Source: Sphaerulina vaccinii
Lineage: Eukaryota > Ascomycota > Dothideomycetes > Mycosphaerellales > Mycosphaerellaceae
Assembly: GCA_022570795.1 (NCBI GenBank)
Contig: JAKUDP010000001.1
Coordinates: 2,356,001-2,420,000, forward strand
Length of the DNA: 64,000 nt
Direction of reading: 5' to 3'
The notes beneath the pieces were generated by a model. The model was not told the DNA's origin. It ran no database searches and worked only from the letters and a program-made list of their open reading frames with translations. The first letter of the stretch is position 1. Every line of letters starts with the position of its first letter. Shown piece after piece: positions 30,555 through 43,340 of this stretch. The translations under genes were made by a program, and so were the position numbers.

Positions 30555-33465
30555 CGGCGAGAAGGGCGGTGATGCATAGACAGTCGCCAGATTGACGGTT
30601 GGGTGGTTAGAGAGACGTGGATGGGGCCAATTGCGCTTTCTTTTGTGCGACTCCGAGGAACCAAAATCGTCCAGGCGTCAAGCAGCGGTTGGGTGCACAA
30701 ACTTGGCTAATGGGTCGCGTCGATGTTGGTCTGGCTAAGCAGAGAAGTTGAATGTTATGACCGTCAGAGTGCGGATGCCTGTTCCGGGTGCTGCCCAAGA
30801 CCGCTGGGCTGGCAAAATTAAACAATGCGGCTCCAATGTTGATATTTCGTCACGCGCGTGGGCGGTGCAGACAAGCAGGCCGGTCTGATCTTACGTTGGC
30901 AAAAGCGCACCGAAAGGTGAGAGCACAAACGAATGTTTCTTGAAGATGGTCTTGAGCGAGGGACGAAACGTTACAGCCTGGAAGGAGATTTGCAAGGCCA
31001 AAGGAATGGCAGTGCGCGCAAAGCAGACAATGCACCAGTATGGTTGGGTAGCCAAAGTGTAGTTTGAATATCTCGTGAGCAGGGCCGGTCGTGGCGCGGG
31101 GTTGATGAGGTTCTCGCTGACAGGCTTCTGAGTCGCTGGTATCGAAGACGGGACAAGGAAGCAGTGCCGAGCGACAGCCCTTGCTCGCGATTAGAATTCG
31201 GAAACGCAAGGCGTGAGACGTGAAGCCAGAGTCTGCCAGATGCGTGAGATTATGGGTGGGGTGCGAGGTGTCACAGCCCAAGAGGCTGCGATCGAGTAAA
31301 AGTGAGGCTCACTGGAGGCGCAGATATGAAAGTGAAGTCCAGGCGGACGCCACGTCGAGTCCGCGAAGTAGCCAGGGACCGTCCCGATCTCATAGTAGTA
31401 CTCTTGCGCTTGCAGACGTTGTTCTCCTGCAGCCGCACAGCAGTGTGATAGGAGTGCTGTTGCCGCCGTTGGTAGTATAGCGGTCGATGCGATAAGTGTC
31501 GTAACGTCGCGAAGTTAGAGGTCGACTTCTCATGCAAGATCGCCGTCGCCGTTTGCTGCCACCCAACCTTCAGGACTCAGGGATCATAACGCAAGAGAGG
31601 CGTCAGCCAGAGCGGTGCTGTTGGTGCCGTTATTGGCCGGAGTGGCAGTGCCTCAAGTGCCTCGTTACTTCAGCGCACTTTTCTGCTTTTAGTGTACCAC
31701 CGCTCAGGCCTCTGCTTCACCTTGTTTGACGAGCATGATAGCGGGTATGCTTATTCGGTCTCCAAGAGTGCCGTGCCGTACACGAATCCTGGCAGCTTGG
31801 GCGAGAAGAGACGGCCGATAGCGTCAGAGGACGGGGCAGACACAGAAGCAGAAGCTCGTTGTTTGCACGCCGATGTCGTGGTCACGTTGGCCGCTTCGAA
31901 GAGCAGAGATGCAGATAGAGTCCCAGGCTAAGTGGTGAGATGTGCTCACCTGCCTGCTCTGGATTATCCGCCATCACCCTTCCACGACAGCGAGCTGCTG
32001 GTATCTGTGACAACTGACACCCCAGGTCAAACATGCGAACATGCTGCAATGACGAAAAGTAAGGGATCGCCCGCCTCAAAGTTTGGTGTCGAGGTGGAGT
32101 TTAGCGGCCTGCATGTCGAGGCCTGGTACCTGCAGAAAGCGTTGTTTTGTGCCTGATGCCACATCCCGGACACGTCCTCCGAGTGGTTCAAGAGCATCGC
32201 TTCGCAGGACTAGGCACAGATGGAGCAGCGGAGTGCAGTGTCTCATATGCAGGCTGGCCAGCCGTGCAGAAAGAACAGGTCCCGAAGCCACCTTCCATTG
32301 GCATCAATACAGAATCTGATGGCATCGCGGTGGTACAGTTGGCAGAGGAAGTGTGTCTCTCGGACGTGCTACCTCACGTGGCCGAGAGCATCATCGGGAT
32401 CTGCACCGCTTGTAAACGATGAAACTCGCCAAACCTACGGCGCACAGAGTTCGTGGCTTCGTGCGATGCTGCACCTTTGCGGCGTGTAACACTATGGCGG
32501 ACATGAGAGCAACATCGGACTCGTACCGTACGCTTGACATTTGGACCGTATCAGTCCTCTGATTTCTACTTTCCACTTCACACATTCATCATGACTAGAA
32601 GCGAGACGAAACAATAGTTCCAGGGACGCTAGCAACGATACAGTTTAGCCTCATCGACATGATCGGCGTATACATGTACCTCCGCTGATCTTGCTCGGCT
32701 GAGAATGCACGTCAGGACGTTGGCTGGGCAGCACAGCATATGTCTTTAGGCATTCTTATGACCAAGGGCCTGCCCAACGCTGTCTATACCTTGAAGAAGC
32801 AGCCCTCCGCCGCCCGATCACAGACTTCCTCAGCTCCATCAGGCAGCGTCGCTCTGAATGTTCGGATATCTGCGGTCGCTCATGAAACACATCGATCCCG
32901 GCGGATACCGCTTCCAGAAGCCCGGTTAGTTACAGCAACCTCACCAGGGATCCCAAACCGGAACGACTTCGACTTCTCGTCAATCTCATTGGACACGTCG
33001 ACAGCATCGATGGCATACGGATACTTCGTCCGCACGCGCGACATGAATCCCAATCACGATTTCCGAGTTTCGACCCCTCGCAAGAAGCTCTCGGCGTAAC
33101 CTATATCACATCTCTCGTAAGATGCAAGTCAAGCAAGTCACCCTGGACATCCGACGTATACCTCAGCCCGTCATGCTGAGACTTTCGTTAGTCAAATCGC
33201 TAATACTACTTCGAATGAGGCAATATACAATTGACACATTCAGTTGTAGTGTCTATCCTTCTACAGCGACTCATGCGCTATCGAGGCTTTACTTTCGTTC
33301 CTCTATCGACTGTGGACCAAACGCCAGTGTTACAGAATCGCCAGACTTTTAAGCATCTCGCATCGTGGAGGATGGAGGTATGGGTATCACTAATGCGACA
33401 GAAATTGTTGAAAGTTGTTGAAACGCCAGGCATATCCCAAAGGCTCGACAACAATAGTGGCGCAT
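30555..33465. other. Intergenic region of about 2.9 kb
   Basis: It separates the Gln-rich protein gene and the adenosine kinase gene, both on the minus strand. Frames of up to 143 codons (30850-31281, -) and 119 codons (32740-33099, +) are present, but I see no domain, signal peptide or compatible splice sites. Treated as non-coding with low certainty. Confidence 0.4.
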
Positions 33466-35104
33466 CTAAGCACCGTATGCCTGCTTAGGGTACGGGTATC
33501 TGTGAGTTTTTGTCAGTGAATCCTCTACCTGTCAAGTTACATGTGGGGTTTACACGTACGCAGGTCCCAACTCGCGCAGGCTCAAAGCAGCAAGCCACTG
33601 GCCCATGTCAACACAAGTGTCGAGCTTCTCGCCCTTGACGATGCCAGCAACGAAGCCACCAGCAAAGGCATCGCCGGCGCCGGTGGTGTCGACAATCTCA
33701 TTCTTGTCAATCGGATGTACCGGGTAGCTCTTGGCATCACCCTCGCCCTGCACAGCAACAACAGTAGGATCAGTTCCCTGGGTGATGATGGCCACTCGCT
33801 TTCGCTGAGTGTTCTTCTTTGGCAGGTTGGCGAGCGCCTTGGCAATGGTTGGAATGTCGTGAGTGTTCAAGTCGTGCGAGTCAGCATATGCAATCGCTTC
33901 GGTCTCATTTCCAACAACGTAATCCCAGTATGGAGCAGTCTGATCGAGAGGTTCCTTGAAGAACTGGCAGATGAATGGCGCAGAGAGCGATAGAATGAAC
34001 GGCTGTAGATTGTGTCAGCTTGTCGAGGATCCCAGAGTCGATCATGAACATCGTCCTACCTTGTTCGTCTTTGCAGCTTCCTCGCCAAGCTTCAATACCG
34101 CTGGAACGCAGACTGTCAGATGGTACCCACCGACGAAGTAGGCTTTGGCCTTCTCTGCAACGCTCCAGTTCTCCTCCAGATGCTCGATTTTGTAAGCGTT
34201 TGCTGCGGCAAGGTCGGTGACCAGGCTTCGGTTGTGGCCAGTAATGATGACACCACATCGTCCAGTTGGCTCCTTCTCGTCGTACCGATAGCGAACAGCA
34301 AGACCAGCTTGCTTGTTGGCGTCTTGAAGGATCTCGGCGTATTTGTCGTTACCGACACAACCGAAGAAGACTACAGAGTCTGGCTTGAGCAGGTACTATG
34401 ACAAAGCAATACTGTCAGCCTCACGGACACCTCATCCTCGGAGTCCAATGCCTCTTATGTCTCGATGGAGACATAATGCCCATCATCTGCAGATTCTCGA
34501 GCTTGATACAACCACATATGCCAACTCAAATTCAACATTCTGCAGCAGCAAGCTGGACAGTAGTCAAGAGCACAGATGTAGGAGTCATGACCAAGCTCAT
34601 ATTCAACTTGACTTTGAACCTTCTTACAACCACCACAGAAGACCTTCGCAATGACTTCGAATGTACTCGCTTGCAGTGTCATGATGGCACTCTGTAGCAA
34701 GTCTCGATTCTGCCGTGAGTGGTCGTCTCAAGCAAGTATTCAATGTGCTACCTGCTCTTGCGTACTACATGTTCACATACCTGAGCTCCTCGTGAAGTGT
34801 TCTGTGCTGCTCCGCCAGCCAACAGCTTTGCATCCCGATTCTTCATCAATTCCTCGTACAGCGTCAGGTGCTGCTTATCGGCGAGAATAGCATCGTTGGC
34901 CTTGAGGCCGTATTGCTCGAGGAGGGCGTCATCTCTGTACACATCATACAGGTGTCAGCCAGCCGTAAACAGGTGTGCTTGTTGATGGTCATGTTCGCCG
35001 GCCATTGACATCTCAGCGTGGAGAAGAAGGTCTCACCCATTGGCCTGGATGTCGAGAAGTGGGTTCTCGAGGGCGAGAAGCTCGTAGGCGTGATCGGAAG
35101 ACAT
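33466..35104 (-). CDS. ado1: Adenosine kinase
   Basis: Five exons: 35104-35037, 34934-34781, 34395-34060, 34002-33560 and 33499-33466; 344 residues, the normal size for this enzyme. It phosphorylates adenosine to AMP with ATP. In fungi it clears adenosine released from S-adenosylhomocysteine and so supports methylation reactions. Family marks are ENPLLDIQAN at the start, LLAGGAAQNTSRGAQ, FFGCVGNDKYAEIL, and the PfkB anion-hole/catalytic motif DTTGAGDAFAGGF. The end GPAYPYPKQAYGA resembles the usual adenosine kinase C-terminus and is created by a 34-nt last exon, which supports the model. Introns are 102, 385, 57 and 60 nt; the second is unusually long for this window. Confidence 0.93.
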
Positions 35105-37397
35105 GTCTGACGGATGCTGGAGTGGTTATTCGATGTGAGGATATAACGAGGTGAGGATGTCAATGTGTTAAGTTCTCAAGATTTCTGAAAACATGACCCC
35201 TCGCTACGACATTTGGTGGGGTGATGTTTGCCGATCACGGTCAAGTTTCACTGGTCCAACGCTCTGCGAGCAAGACCTTGATACATCGACTGATTCTTTC
35301 GCGCTGGGGAGAATCTGAAGCTAACGAGACAATTCCTTGATGCTATGAAGATGATCAAAAAGTCATAAGACTACTTGTACAGAAACGCCTCAACTTTGCC
35401 AAGGTCGTGAGGTAACAATACAGGTAAGAAGTAGTAAAGTGATATCGCAACCCTCGACGCAATGCCCCATGGTCGCCTCATTCCATAGCATTCAACACGG
35501 CCTATCAGATACTACAGCCGCGAGGCTTGCTTGATCTATCATATTTACGTGACGCTGTTGAGACGGCGCTGGGCTATCGTCAGCACACTGACCAGCATAT
35601 AGATTGCATTGACATTATCTCACCTACAGCTCCATGTGCTTGACATCATCCACGGGGCGATGGGTCCCTTGGATGGGGATCGCGTGGATCTGCCCTACTT
35701 GTACGTCTTGAGCCATTGCGCGTCGGCTCTTTTGGCGCCCGCTTACTTGGAAGTGCCATTGCGACAATGCTTGATATGTATGCTCCGTGTGTCTTGCAAA
35801 GCGAATTCGGCTCGTTTCGTGATCTTGTCAAGAGCTTAGAGATTTCTAGTGGTTTCTGGTAGCAGTTGTCGAGAGGACGACGAATGCACGGGTTGTAGTG
35901 GTGTCAGATCGTTGATGACAAGAGCTTGATGAGCCAGCGATATATTGTTACGGTGTTGTATGGCAGTGAGTATTGTAGTCCAGGAAGTGCTGTCACTCGA
36001 CTTGCCTTTGGTCTAATAAATATCGGAGAGTACTATTCGTTCTCTCCAACTATTCGCGTACGACTCACCCAAGTCTTGTGTGCAGTTTTGCCACCGGACC
36101 CCTGAGTGCGAAGTGCTCAGTAGGCGGTGCTCACCAACGAGGATTCCAGGAGTGCTATCGCTATCGAACCGCGCGCTGCCTTCGACCAAGGATGAAAACA
36201 GTGACATACGTCCGTTGACTCAGCGCAGTTGCTGCACTCGAGCCTTTCACGGCGTAGCCATTTGCCAGCGTTCATTCGAAACTGCGAAATAGTGGATCTC
36301 GCCAGCATGTCGACTTCGTCTCCACCGTAGGCAGATGATGGATGACTGAGCGTGGCAGGAAGTCTCCAACATGGACCCGTCGTGCCATTCGCCAATACGG
36401 CCGAAACTAGGTTTCAGAGATGACACAGACACGCTGATAGTCCAAGGCATCGGTCTACTCCGAGAGAGAGGTCTGTCGTTGAGCAGTAGAGAGTCGCGCC
36501 TGACATGACCACAGCCCCGTCAAGATCGCGAGTAGGAGATAAGACTGGGCAAACAAGCTTGAACGACAGTGGCTGGCGCTCTGTCTGCGCCTCTGAGCCG
36601 GTCACTCATGCTCACCACTGTTTATGATCACTCAGGGCGAGGCACCGCAGGAAAGGGCGACTGGGCGCTGACCAAGCCCTCATAACCATCGTAATGTGAT
36701 CAACTTGTCCTCGGGGTCTGCCCATAGCACAGCTGAACATCGAAGTTCTTTGGCTGAGAAGCTGACACCTCATGCCTGCCTGAACAGTCTTCTCTGCTCT
36801 TTCCGACTCTTCGAGCATGGCGCAAATTTTCTGGGGAGGCTGAAGGTTCTTGTTTGGGCAGTGCAAGTCGTGGCTGTCCAGGCTTCGAAAGCGTTCGTTC
36901 ATCACTGCAGAGCATCGTAAATGGTGCGCACCCGTGCTGCTCGCGGTCGTTGAGACGCGGCCCGCAAACCGGTGAGAGGAGAGGTTGCCTCATAGCTGTC
37001 CTACCATGAGGCCGCAATGCTGAGCCATCAACCGCAGTCTTCGAAGAAGAGGCCGCATGATCTTCATATGGAGGCATGATGTAGAGTCATATCGGCGGCG
37101 CTTTGTTATGCTGGCGGCGTCGCGAGCGTGTGCTGAGGGGTGATGTTCGATGGAGGAAGCTGGAAGCTGGAGGATGGACGTGAGCTTGGAGAGCTGAATT
37201 GGCACTTCGGGTTGAGCTCCGACATCGGTAGCTTCATGCGATATGGCCATACGAAGCGCTACGAGGAACGATAGCACTTACACCACCTCGATGTCAACGT
37301 CAGCATTTCTGTACATCATAATCAAGCATCAAGCACTACGGAGGCGTCTAGAGTATATGCCTATTTCTTGATATAAGTCGGCATGAAAAAGAGCACT
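35105..37397. other. Intergenic region of about 2.3 kb
   Basis: It lies upstream of adenosine kinase and downstream of ysh1 (both minus strand). Short overlapping frames on both strands (up to 125 codons at 36700-37077, -) look random. No repeats or RNA genes seen. Confidence 0.45.
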
Positions 37398-40204
37398 TCA
37401 CTCCCATAATGGTGCAATTGTCTCCACGGCTCTCTCGACCACAGCTCTAACGCGGTCACCCAGTGTCTTGTTAGCACACTCCACTTCCAATCGCTCGAGC
37501 CAGACCTTGGCAATACTCTTGTCAACTCTGATTTCCAGACCAGGCACAGGTACTCCAATCGACACTAGACGAGCAATTTCCTGCTGCTGCAGTTTCTCGA
37601 TATCAACCTCTTCAGATTCGCCGTCGCCATTCGTTTCCAGTGCAGAGATCTTTGGCTTATTGATGGGGTTCACAGCTTCCTCGCCAAATTGAGCTTCCAG
37701 GAACATGAACAGTCGATTTAGACGTTCTTCAGGTGTGAGATTGGCGTGTGGGTTTTTCTTGCCAGCAACCACGCTCTCGCCATGACCATGATCATGAAGT
37801 GAAGAGCTCTGCTTGACGGCAGCAGGGGAGCTTTCCACAGTCAGTAGTACGGCCATGACCGCATCGGCAATGCCATCATTCGTGGCATTGCCTTCCCACT
37901 CCAGCTCGACAAGGCCTTGAGCTTTACAAGTCACACGAACGCACCCTCCCATGACTTCGAAGATAGTTGCATGATGGGAAGGAAGTTCTTCATCGGCGTG
38001 CTCTTGCTTGCCGTTCGTACTCGCTTTGCCGTTTGTGTTGGGACTCTGGACATCGACAGTGCCAAATGTGCCTTCCAGAGCCCACTTGATGAGGTCTTGT
38101 GATGCAGAAGCTAGCGTCAGGCGTTGCCGACAGATAATTGTCGTTGTTGTGAGACCAGCATACTCTTTGAGATCTTCAGGTGCCATGAGTGACAGCTTGA
38201 AGTCGTTTTGCACCAATACACCAGAGATGACTTGTCCTAGAGATGATTCTTGGTCGAGCTCAGGCCTGGGCCTCTTCGTCTCGCCTTCTGCCATCTCATC
38301 GTCCTCATCACTTGTTGCAGGTGGACTGGGTAGCAAAGTTGGTGGCTGGATCTGTGACGCCAGTCGACCAACAACACGTGCAACCTTCTCTTGTCGGAAA
38401 GGTATGCGCACTTCTTCGCAGTTGGCCGGAGAATACACCTTCATCTTTCCGGTTCCAAGTAGTCGAGATTTTAGCCTGTTCATGTTGTGCTTCTCGCCAT
38501 GAACTAGGATGACAACAGGAGCACCGACTTCCTCAATGAACTCTCTGTTCTCTTGACCATCGACATGCACGGCAAAGTTGAACTCTTGTACCGTGCATCG
38601 TCGTGGGATCTCCTGTTTCCCGCCATCAGGTCCACCAGCCTTCTTTCCTAACACATTGCCGGCTGAGCGATCCACTGTTACAGCAGTGATGGTCTCCGGC
38701 TCCAGCATGATCTGCTTGGCCATCGTGCCTTCAACGCTGTATCCTGTAATGATCACACCATTCTTCGAATCTGGAGCCCATCGTTCTAGCAGTGCTCGAG
38801 AAGGTCCGTTCTGTAACATTCCAGGTGAAGCGAGCACAACACTTCCACCAACATCCTCAAATCTGTCGACACCTTTGAGTGCCCTGACAAACTGGAAGTC
38901 CCATGGCCCAGCAGTGCCGCCTTCGCCAACAGATGTTCCCGCTGCACTAGCTTGAAACTTGGCCTTGATGCGGTCGTTCATATCATCAACGTAGGTCTGG
39001 TACACTACCATAACTTTGCGCGCAAGACCAGAGGCATAGTATATTGGAAACCGCCGATACTCTTCATGCCGTTGCCAGTGATCTTCCAGAATCAGTAGTA
39101 GTTCTTGAGTGTTTCCGACAGCGGTCGTGGGCATAAGTACTCGGCCACCGCGATTCAAGATCGTGGTTATGGATTTGATGAGAGCATTTTCGCGCTCTTG
39201 TCGAGGGGTTCGCGTGCTAATTCCAAAAGTCGACTCCGTGATGAGACAATCAATCTTGACGTTTCTAGGCACTGCCGCTGGTATGAGGTGGCGATCGTTC
39301 TCTCGGGAGTAGTCTCCAGTGAACAGCACGTTCAGGCCGGCAATTTCGATTAGATACATGCAAGCTCCTAGAACGTGGCCCGCTGGGTATGGCGTGAAAC
39401 GTATACCGTTATGTGAGTGTGTCGTGTGGAAGGATATGGTCTGGATCATAGGTAGTGTAGAGAGGATGTCCTGTTCTGTGTAGAGCTGGCTAACATAGCC
39501 ATCGGTTCCTGATGTTGACGAAGCTGGAGTATGCGTGTTGTGCACTCGGACGGCATCTTGGGTGGTCCACTTGTAGATTGCCTTTGTTGGGTGTGTCATG
39601 AACACCTTGCCAGCGAAGTTCGTCTTGGATAAGACATACGGCAGAGAAGCTGAATGATCTTGATGAAAGCTGGCGCAGCTTGTTAGCATTCGCGCTTGAT
39701 AGATATATCTACACGGTTTGATGGGTAGACAGCAAGGTAGACGCCAGAAACAGTAAGGAGAAGATGAAAGATAACAGCTGGCATACGGTTGCTACAAAGA
39801 CTACTTTGCTGCTGTAGTATTGAGTGGTGAGCTCGAAGAGACCAGCCTGGCAATGTATGGCTGCTGGAAGGGCTGTTCTGCGGCCATCTTGTGTCTGTCT
39901 CATTCTGCTGTATGCCCATCCATCGTTTCAGGGGAATTGTGTAGACTTACTGTGTTATCAGAAGTAGATCGACTGTGCTCAAGTCAAACTCATCGTAGAA
40001 GGGCAATGCGCCCAGGCCCTCATAAGAAGGATGAATGCCCGCATCTAGCATGACAGTTTTGCCCTTGTACTGTATAATATGGCATGAGCGGCCGACTTCG
40101 TTTCCACCACCAAGTGCAACGAACATCAGCTCGTCTGATGGATCGACCGGCTCATCGTCCTCCACCTTCGCGTTCATGGCCGAGTGAGGGCGTTTTGCGG
40201 CCAT
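37398..40204 (-). CDS. ysh1: mRNA 3'-end processing endonuclease Ysh1/CPSF73
   Basis: Two exons, 40204-39951 and 39669-37398, with a 281-nt intron; 841 residues. This metallo-beta-lactamase/beta-CASP nuclease is the catalytic subunit of the cleavage and polyadenylation complex that cuts pre-mRNA before poly(A) addition. The zinc motif HFHQDH is at 85-90 and is formed only after splicing: exon 1 ends ...LLLIT plus CA and exon 2 supplies the rest of His85. Other signatures are GHVLGACMYLIE, LFTGDYSREND, the ESTFG block, beta-CASP regions ASPGMLQNGPSR and GYSVEGTMA, and VHGEKHNM. The C-terminal CPSF73-100_C region follows, with an acidic linker near residue 535. The length is close to other filamentous-fungal Ysh1 proteins. 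It is divergent from TAF4. Confidence 0.96.
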
Positions 40205-40740
40205 GCTGGTAGTCGGCGCGACACGCGCGACGGTTAGGAGTGGTTGCTGCCAGTCACAGCCAGTAGTCGCGTAGAATTGGTGATGTGAAGTCGTCCGGCA
40301 CGTGTCAGATACGCGATGGCGATGATTGCGATTGTGATGTGGCGATTACATGTATGTTGGAACAAGTGAAGTGTCGAAGTGAGAGGAAGGAGGACCAAAG
40401 TGAAACTCTCGGTTCTTCCCGCATTTGCAGAGTCCATTAATCTCCAGGCTTCATCTCTACATCGACACACCCGCGGCACAGCACTACTACGACATCACCA
40501 CGAGCGACATCGACACTCACCCGACACGACGATTCACGACTCCCGACGATACGACCGAACGGTTCCCTCCGATTCTCAGTAGCCGGCGACACCATCTGAT
40601 GAGGAGAGCAAGAGTGACAGGCCAGTGAGGAGGCGCACCTCACGACCACGGCCGTTGCTGTTCCTTCTCCTTCTGCGAGCCTCGCATCATCTACATCAAG
40701 CGGCTGTTCTGCGCCAAGTAGTGATACGTGGACAAGCGAT
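40205..40740. other. Divergent promoter region, ysh1 / taf4
   Basis: 536 bases between two divergently transcribed housekeeping genes of the mRNA synthesis machinery, so both core promoters are here. An overlapping frame at 40625-41158 (+) runs into taf4 in another phase and is a shadow. Confidence 0.6.
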
Positions 40741-42588
40741 ATGGCATATCCTATGCAAGCACAGGCGCCCAAGCAGCCTCCATATCCGCCATATGGATCT
40801 TCCGCAGCCTCTCCGCCCGGCCAGACGCCCTTCGCACCGCCCGCGAAGCGACAGCGATTGTCACCGGATCCGCGATCGCCTGCGAGCAACAGTCCAGGGT
40901 ATGCGCAGTCCCCAATCTACAACTACGGGCATTCACCAGTACAGTCGCCGTACAGCCAGCCATATGCTTCACCTCAGGGCTCTTTCAACACGCCGCAGCA
41001 GTACTCGCCTCCAAGTCAACAATGGCCGCAGCAGCAGCAGCAAACACCGTATCAGCATATACAACAACGGCCCAACCAGATCAGTCCTCCTCCGCCATCA
41101 AACTCACATCTCATGCCTCCCCCACCACGACCAAAGGAGGACAAGGACGAAAAGATAGGCGTGGACGACATCGGCGATAGTCTGTTCGGCAGTGGGATTA
41201 ACCTGAAAGATGAAGAGAACTACTTGCACAATACGTGGAACAACAGGCACTCGCAGAATGAGAGCTTCCAAACTAACAACTCGACCTCTTTTGGCTCGAA
41301 CGGCTCCAGCGGGAACAACAGCTATGGATATCTGACGCAAGGAACGTCTTTCGGTAGTCAAGGGCAGAATGGCGCAATAGCAGGGACCATGGGTCAGCCA
41401 CTCTCGCAAGAAGACGTTGAGAACGAAGCGAAGAGGAGGCGAGAAGTTGCAGCACGGAAGCAAGCGGAGTTGTGGCAGTATCACCTGAACAATCAATACT
41501 TGCAGGGCAACTGCGTAAGGAAGCGCATGCACAAGATAGCTCAGGACAACGGCGTTAAGCTCGACATTCATGGGGTCTATGTTAAGACTCCAGAGACCCA
41601 ACAACAGCCGCAAGTTATGGTCAATGGAAGCGGCACATCAGGCATCGTCGAGGTCAAGAAGCCGGAGGCCATGATTGAGTCGGGCGTGATCTACGAGCAC
41701 ATGCTTACACTGCTAAGTCTGGCCTCGCAGGAGCGTATGCGCGGCTTAGTAGATGATGCATATGGGTTGGCACGTGCGAGGCGATATGGCGATCATGGCA
41801 GAGTTGTTCCAGTCGACTTCGCAGATATCGCCACCGGGCTTGGTCAGCAGAGCCAAGAGACTGTTGTGCCTGAAAGCGTGACAGGGTCACAGTGGGACAA
41901 GCCTGTTGCGGCTTCGATTGAAGGCTCGAATGGTGAGGCACAGACCAATGGCGTGAAGTCCACGCCATCGCCTGGACCTGTCCAAACTGTCGCATATCAG
42001 GGCAGTCTCAACATCAAGCTTCGCGAACTTGCGGAGAGTGACATGCGAGCAGAGAAGGAGCGCCTTCGAAAGCGAGAGGCTCGGAAGCGCAAGGCTGAGA
42101 GTGGCGATGGCACAACGTCCATGGACACTGCATCTGATGTGCCCGCTGAGCCACTTGCCACCGTTGCGCCAGTGAAGCCACTGACCAAAAAGGAACAGAA
42201 TAAGAAGAACAAGGAAGCGGCAGCTCACACTGAAGCACAAGCTCTCAATCTGTCAAATCAGACCGCAGCCATGATGGCTTTGGGTGGCAAGAAGAACAGA
42301 TACTCGTGGATGAGTGGAGGCAGCGCAAGTGTTCCCACGAATCGCTTTGCCAAACCTGGCAGCGGTACCGCTACTTCCAAAGGGCAACCGGAGCCATCCA
42401 AAGGACCAGCAGAGGTGAAGCAGGCCGAGGAGAAGAAGAAGACGCCGACTTGGGGCGACTGGCGAGAGGATGATGTGCAAAGTAAAGAAATCGAGCTACG
42501 CGACCTCATCTTGGTCTTAGAGCGGGATGGCAAGGACAAGCGAACACTGGCGAAGGCGCTTAGGAGACTACCTTTGGACGCAAAGTAG
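40741..42588 (+). CDS. taf4: TFIID subunit TAF4
   Basis: Single exon, 615 residues. TAF4 is a core subunit of TFIID, the complex that recognises RNA polymerase II promoters, and pairs with TAF12 through a histone-like fold. The N-terminal ~230 residues are Pro/Gln/Ser/Asn-rich, with a CAG-encoded Gln run (WPQQQQQTPYQ). The TAF4 domain follows: LFGSGINLKDEENYLHN, QLYHLNNQYLQGN-type helix (LWQYHLNNQYLQGNCVRKR), then KPEAMIESGVIYEHMLTLLS and MRGLVDDAYGLARARR. The conserved C-terminal half has a Lys/Arg-rich helix (RLRKREARKRKAE), KKNRYSWMSGG and the terminal block TWGDWREDDV...LRDLILVLERDGKDKRTL. The start at 40741 (MAYPMQAQ) is the first ATG of the frame. Confidence 0.93.
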   Translation: MAYPMQAQAPKQPPYPPYGSSAASPPGQTPFAPPAKRQRLSPDPRSPASNSPGYAQSPIYNYGHSPVQSPYSQPYASPQGSFNTPQQYSPPSQQWPQQQQQTPYQHIQQRPNQISPPPPSNSHLMPPPPRPKEDKDEKIGVDDIGDSLFGSGINLKDEENYLHNTWNNRHSQNESFQTNNSTSFGSNGSSGNNSYGYLTQGTSFGSQGQNGAIAGTMGQPLSQEDVENEAKRRREVAARKQAELWQYHLNNQYLQGNCVRKRMHKIAQDNGVKLDIHGVYVKTPETQQQPQVMVNGSGTSGIVEVKKPEAMIESGVIYEHMLTLLSLASQERMRGLVDDAYGLARARRYGDHGRVVPVDFADIATGLGQQSQETVVPESVTGSQWDKPVAASIEGSNGEAQTNGVKSTPSPGPVQTVAYQGSLNIKLRELAESDMRAEKERLRKREARKRKAESGDGTTSMDTASDVPAEPLATVAPVKPLTKKEQNKKNKEAAAHTEAQALNLSNQTAAMMALGGKKNRYSWMSGGSASVPTNRFAKPGSGTATSKGQPEPSKGPAEVKQAEEKKKTPTWGDWREDDVQSKEIELRDLILVLERDGKDKRTLAKALRRLPLDAK

Positions 42589-43340
42589 GATGAGCACAAT
42601 GGGATGTTTCACACCCACAGGCCTGATATCTAGCGTAAACACAAGGCGTTCTGTGAAGCAATCGATGCACTCTGTCAAGCTCGACTCGAGCGTTCCGGAC
42701 TTGCTAGATTCGTCCAGCAGTGGAGGTAGCCTTTCCATAAGATGGAGCAATAGTGGCTTGGTTGAGCACAGTCAGAGCGCGTGCCTGCTGAATTTCATGC
42801 ACTTGAGTGGCTGATCAGTGAGAAGAGAGGTGAGGATCACTGTGAAGTATCACTGGCAGGGAGGACTTTTCCATGACTAGTTTTTGAGCGAGGCGTTGAG
42901 GTATGGAGAGAATGCCATGGAGCCCAGCAGGCTTCACATCTTGGCTCGTGTTGCCACTAGCGGGACAGGAAGCTTCAGTATCTTTCAAAAAGTGTATGAA
43001 TTGTATATTGGGCTTGATTATGTTCCTCTGTGGACTGGTTCCCGAGATCGAAGTGAAGTGAAGATGTGGAAGGGAAGTGACGTTGAACGCTAACTGAGCA
43101 CAGACTCTTCATCGCTCACATTCGAAATCTGAGCTTCCTTGCAAACCAAATTTCACCATCGCCATTACCAAAGTTTTGAAGCGTCGAACCTCCGCACTAC
43201 CCATTGACACGGTCAGCAAGCAGTGGCGCATTACTTGGGATCATCGCTCCTGGTTACAGGTCCCGACAACAGACACAGTACGCAGCACAGCGAACGTGAA
43301 CTTGCGGAAAACGTCACTGACACACGCAGTCAACTACATC
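42589..43340. other. Intergenic region
   Basis: About 0.75 kb between taf4 and the F-box-like gene, both on plus. The frame of the next gene is open back to an ATG at 43176, but the 55 extra residues have poor composition, so this part is treated as 5' untranslated sequence. Confidence 0.45.
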
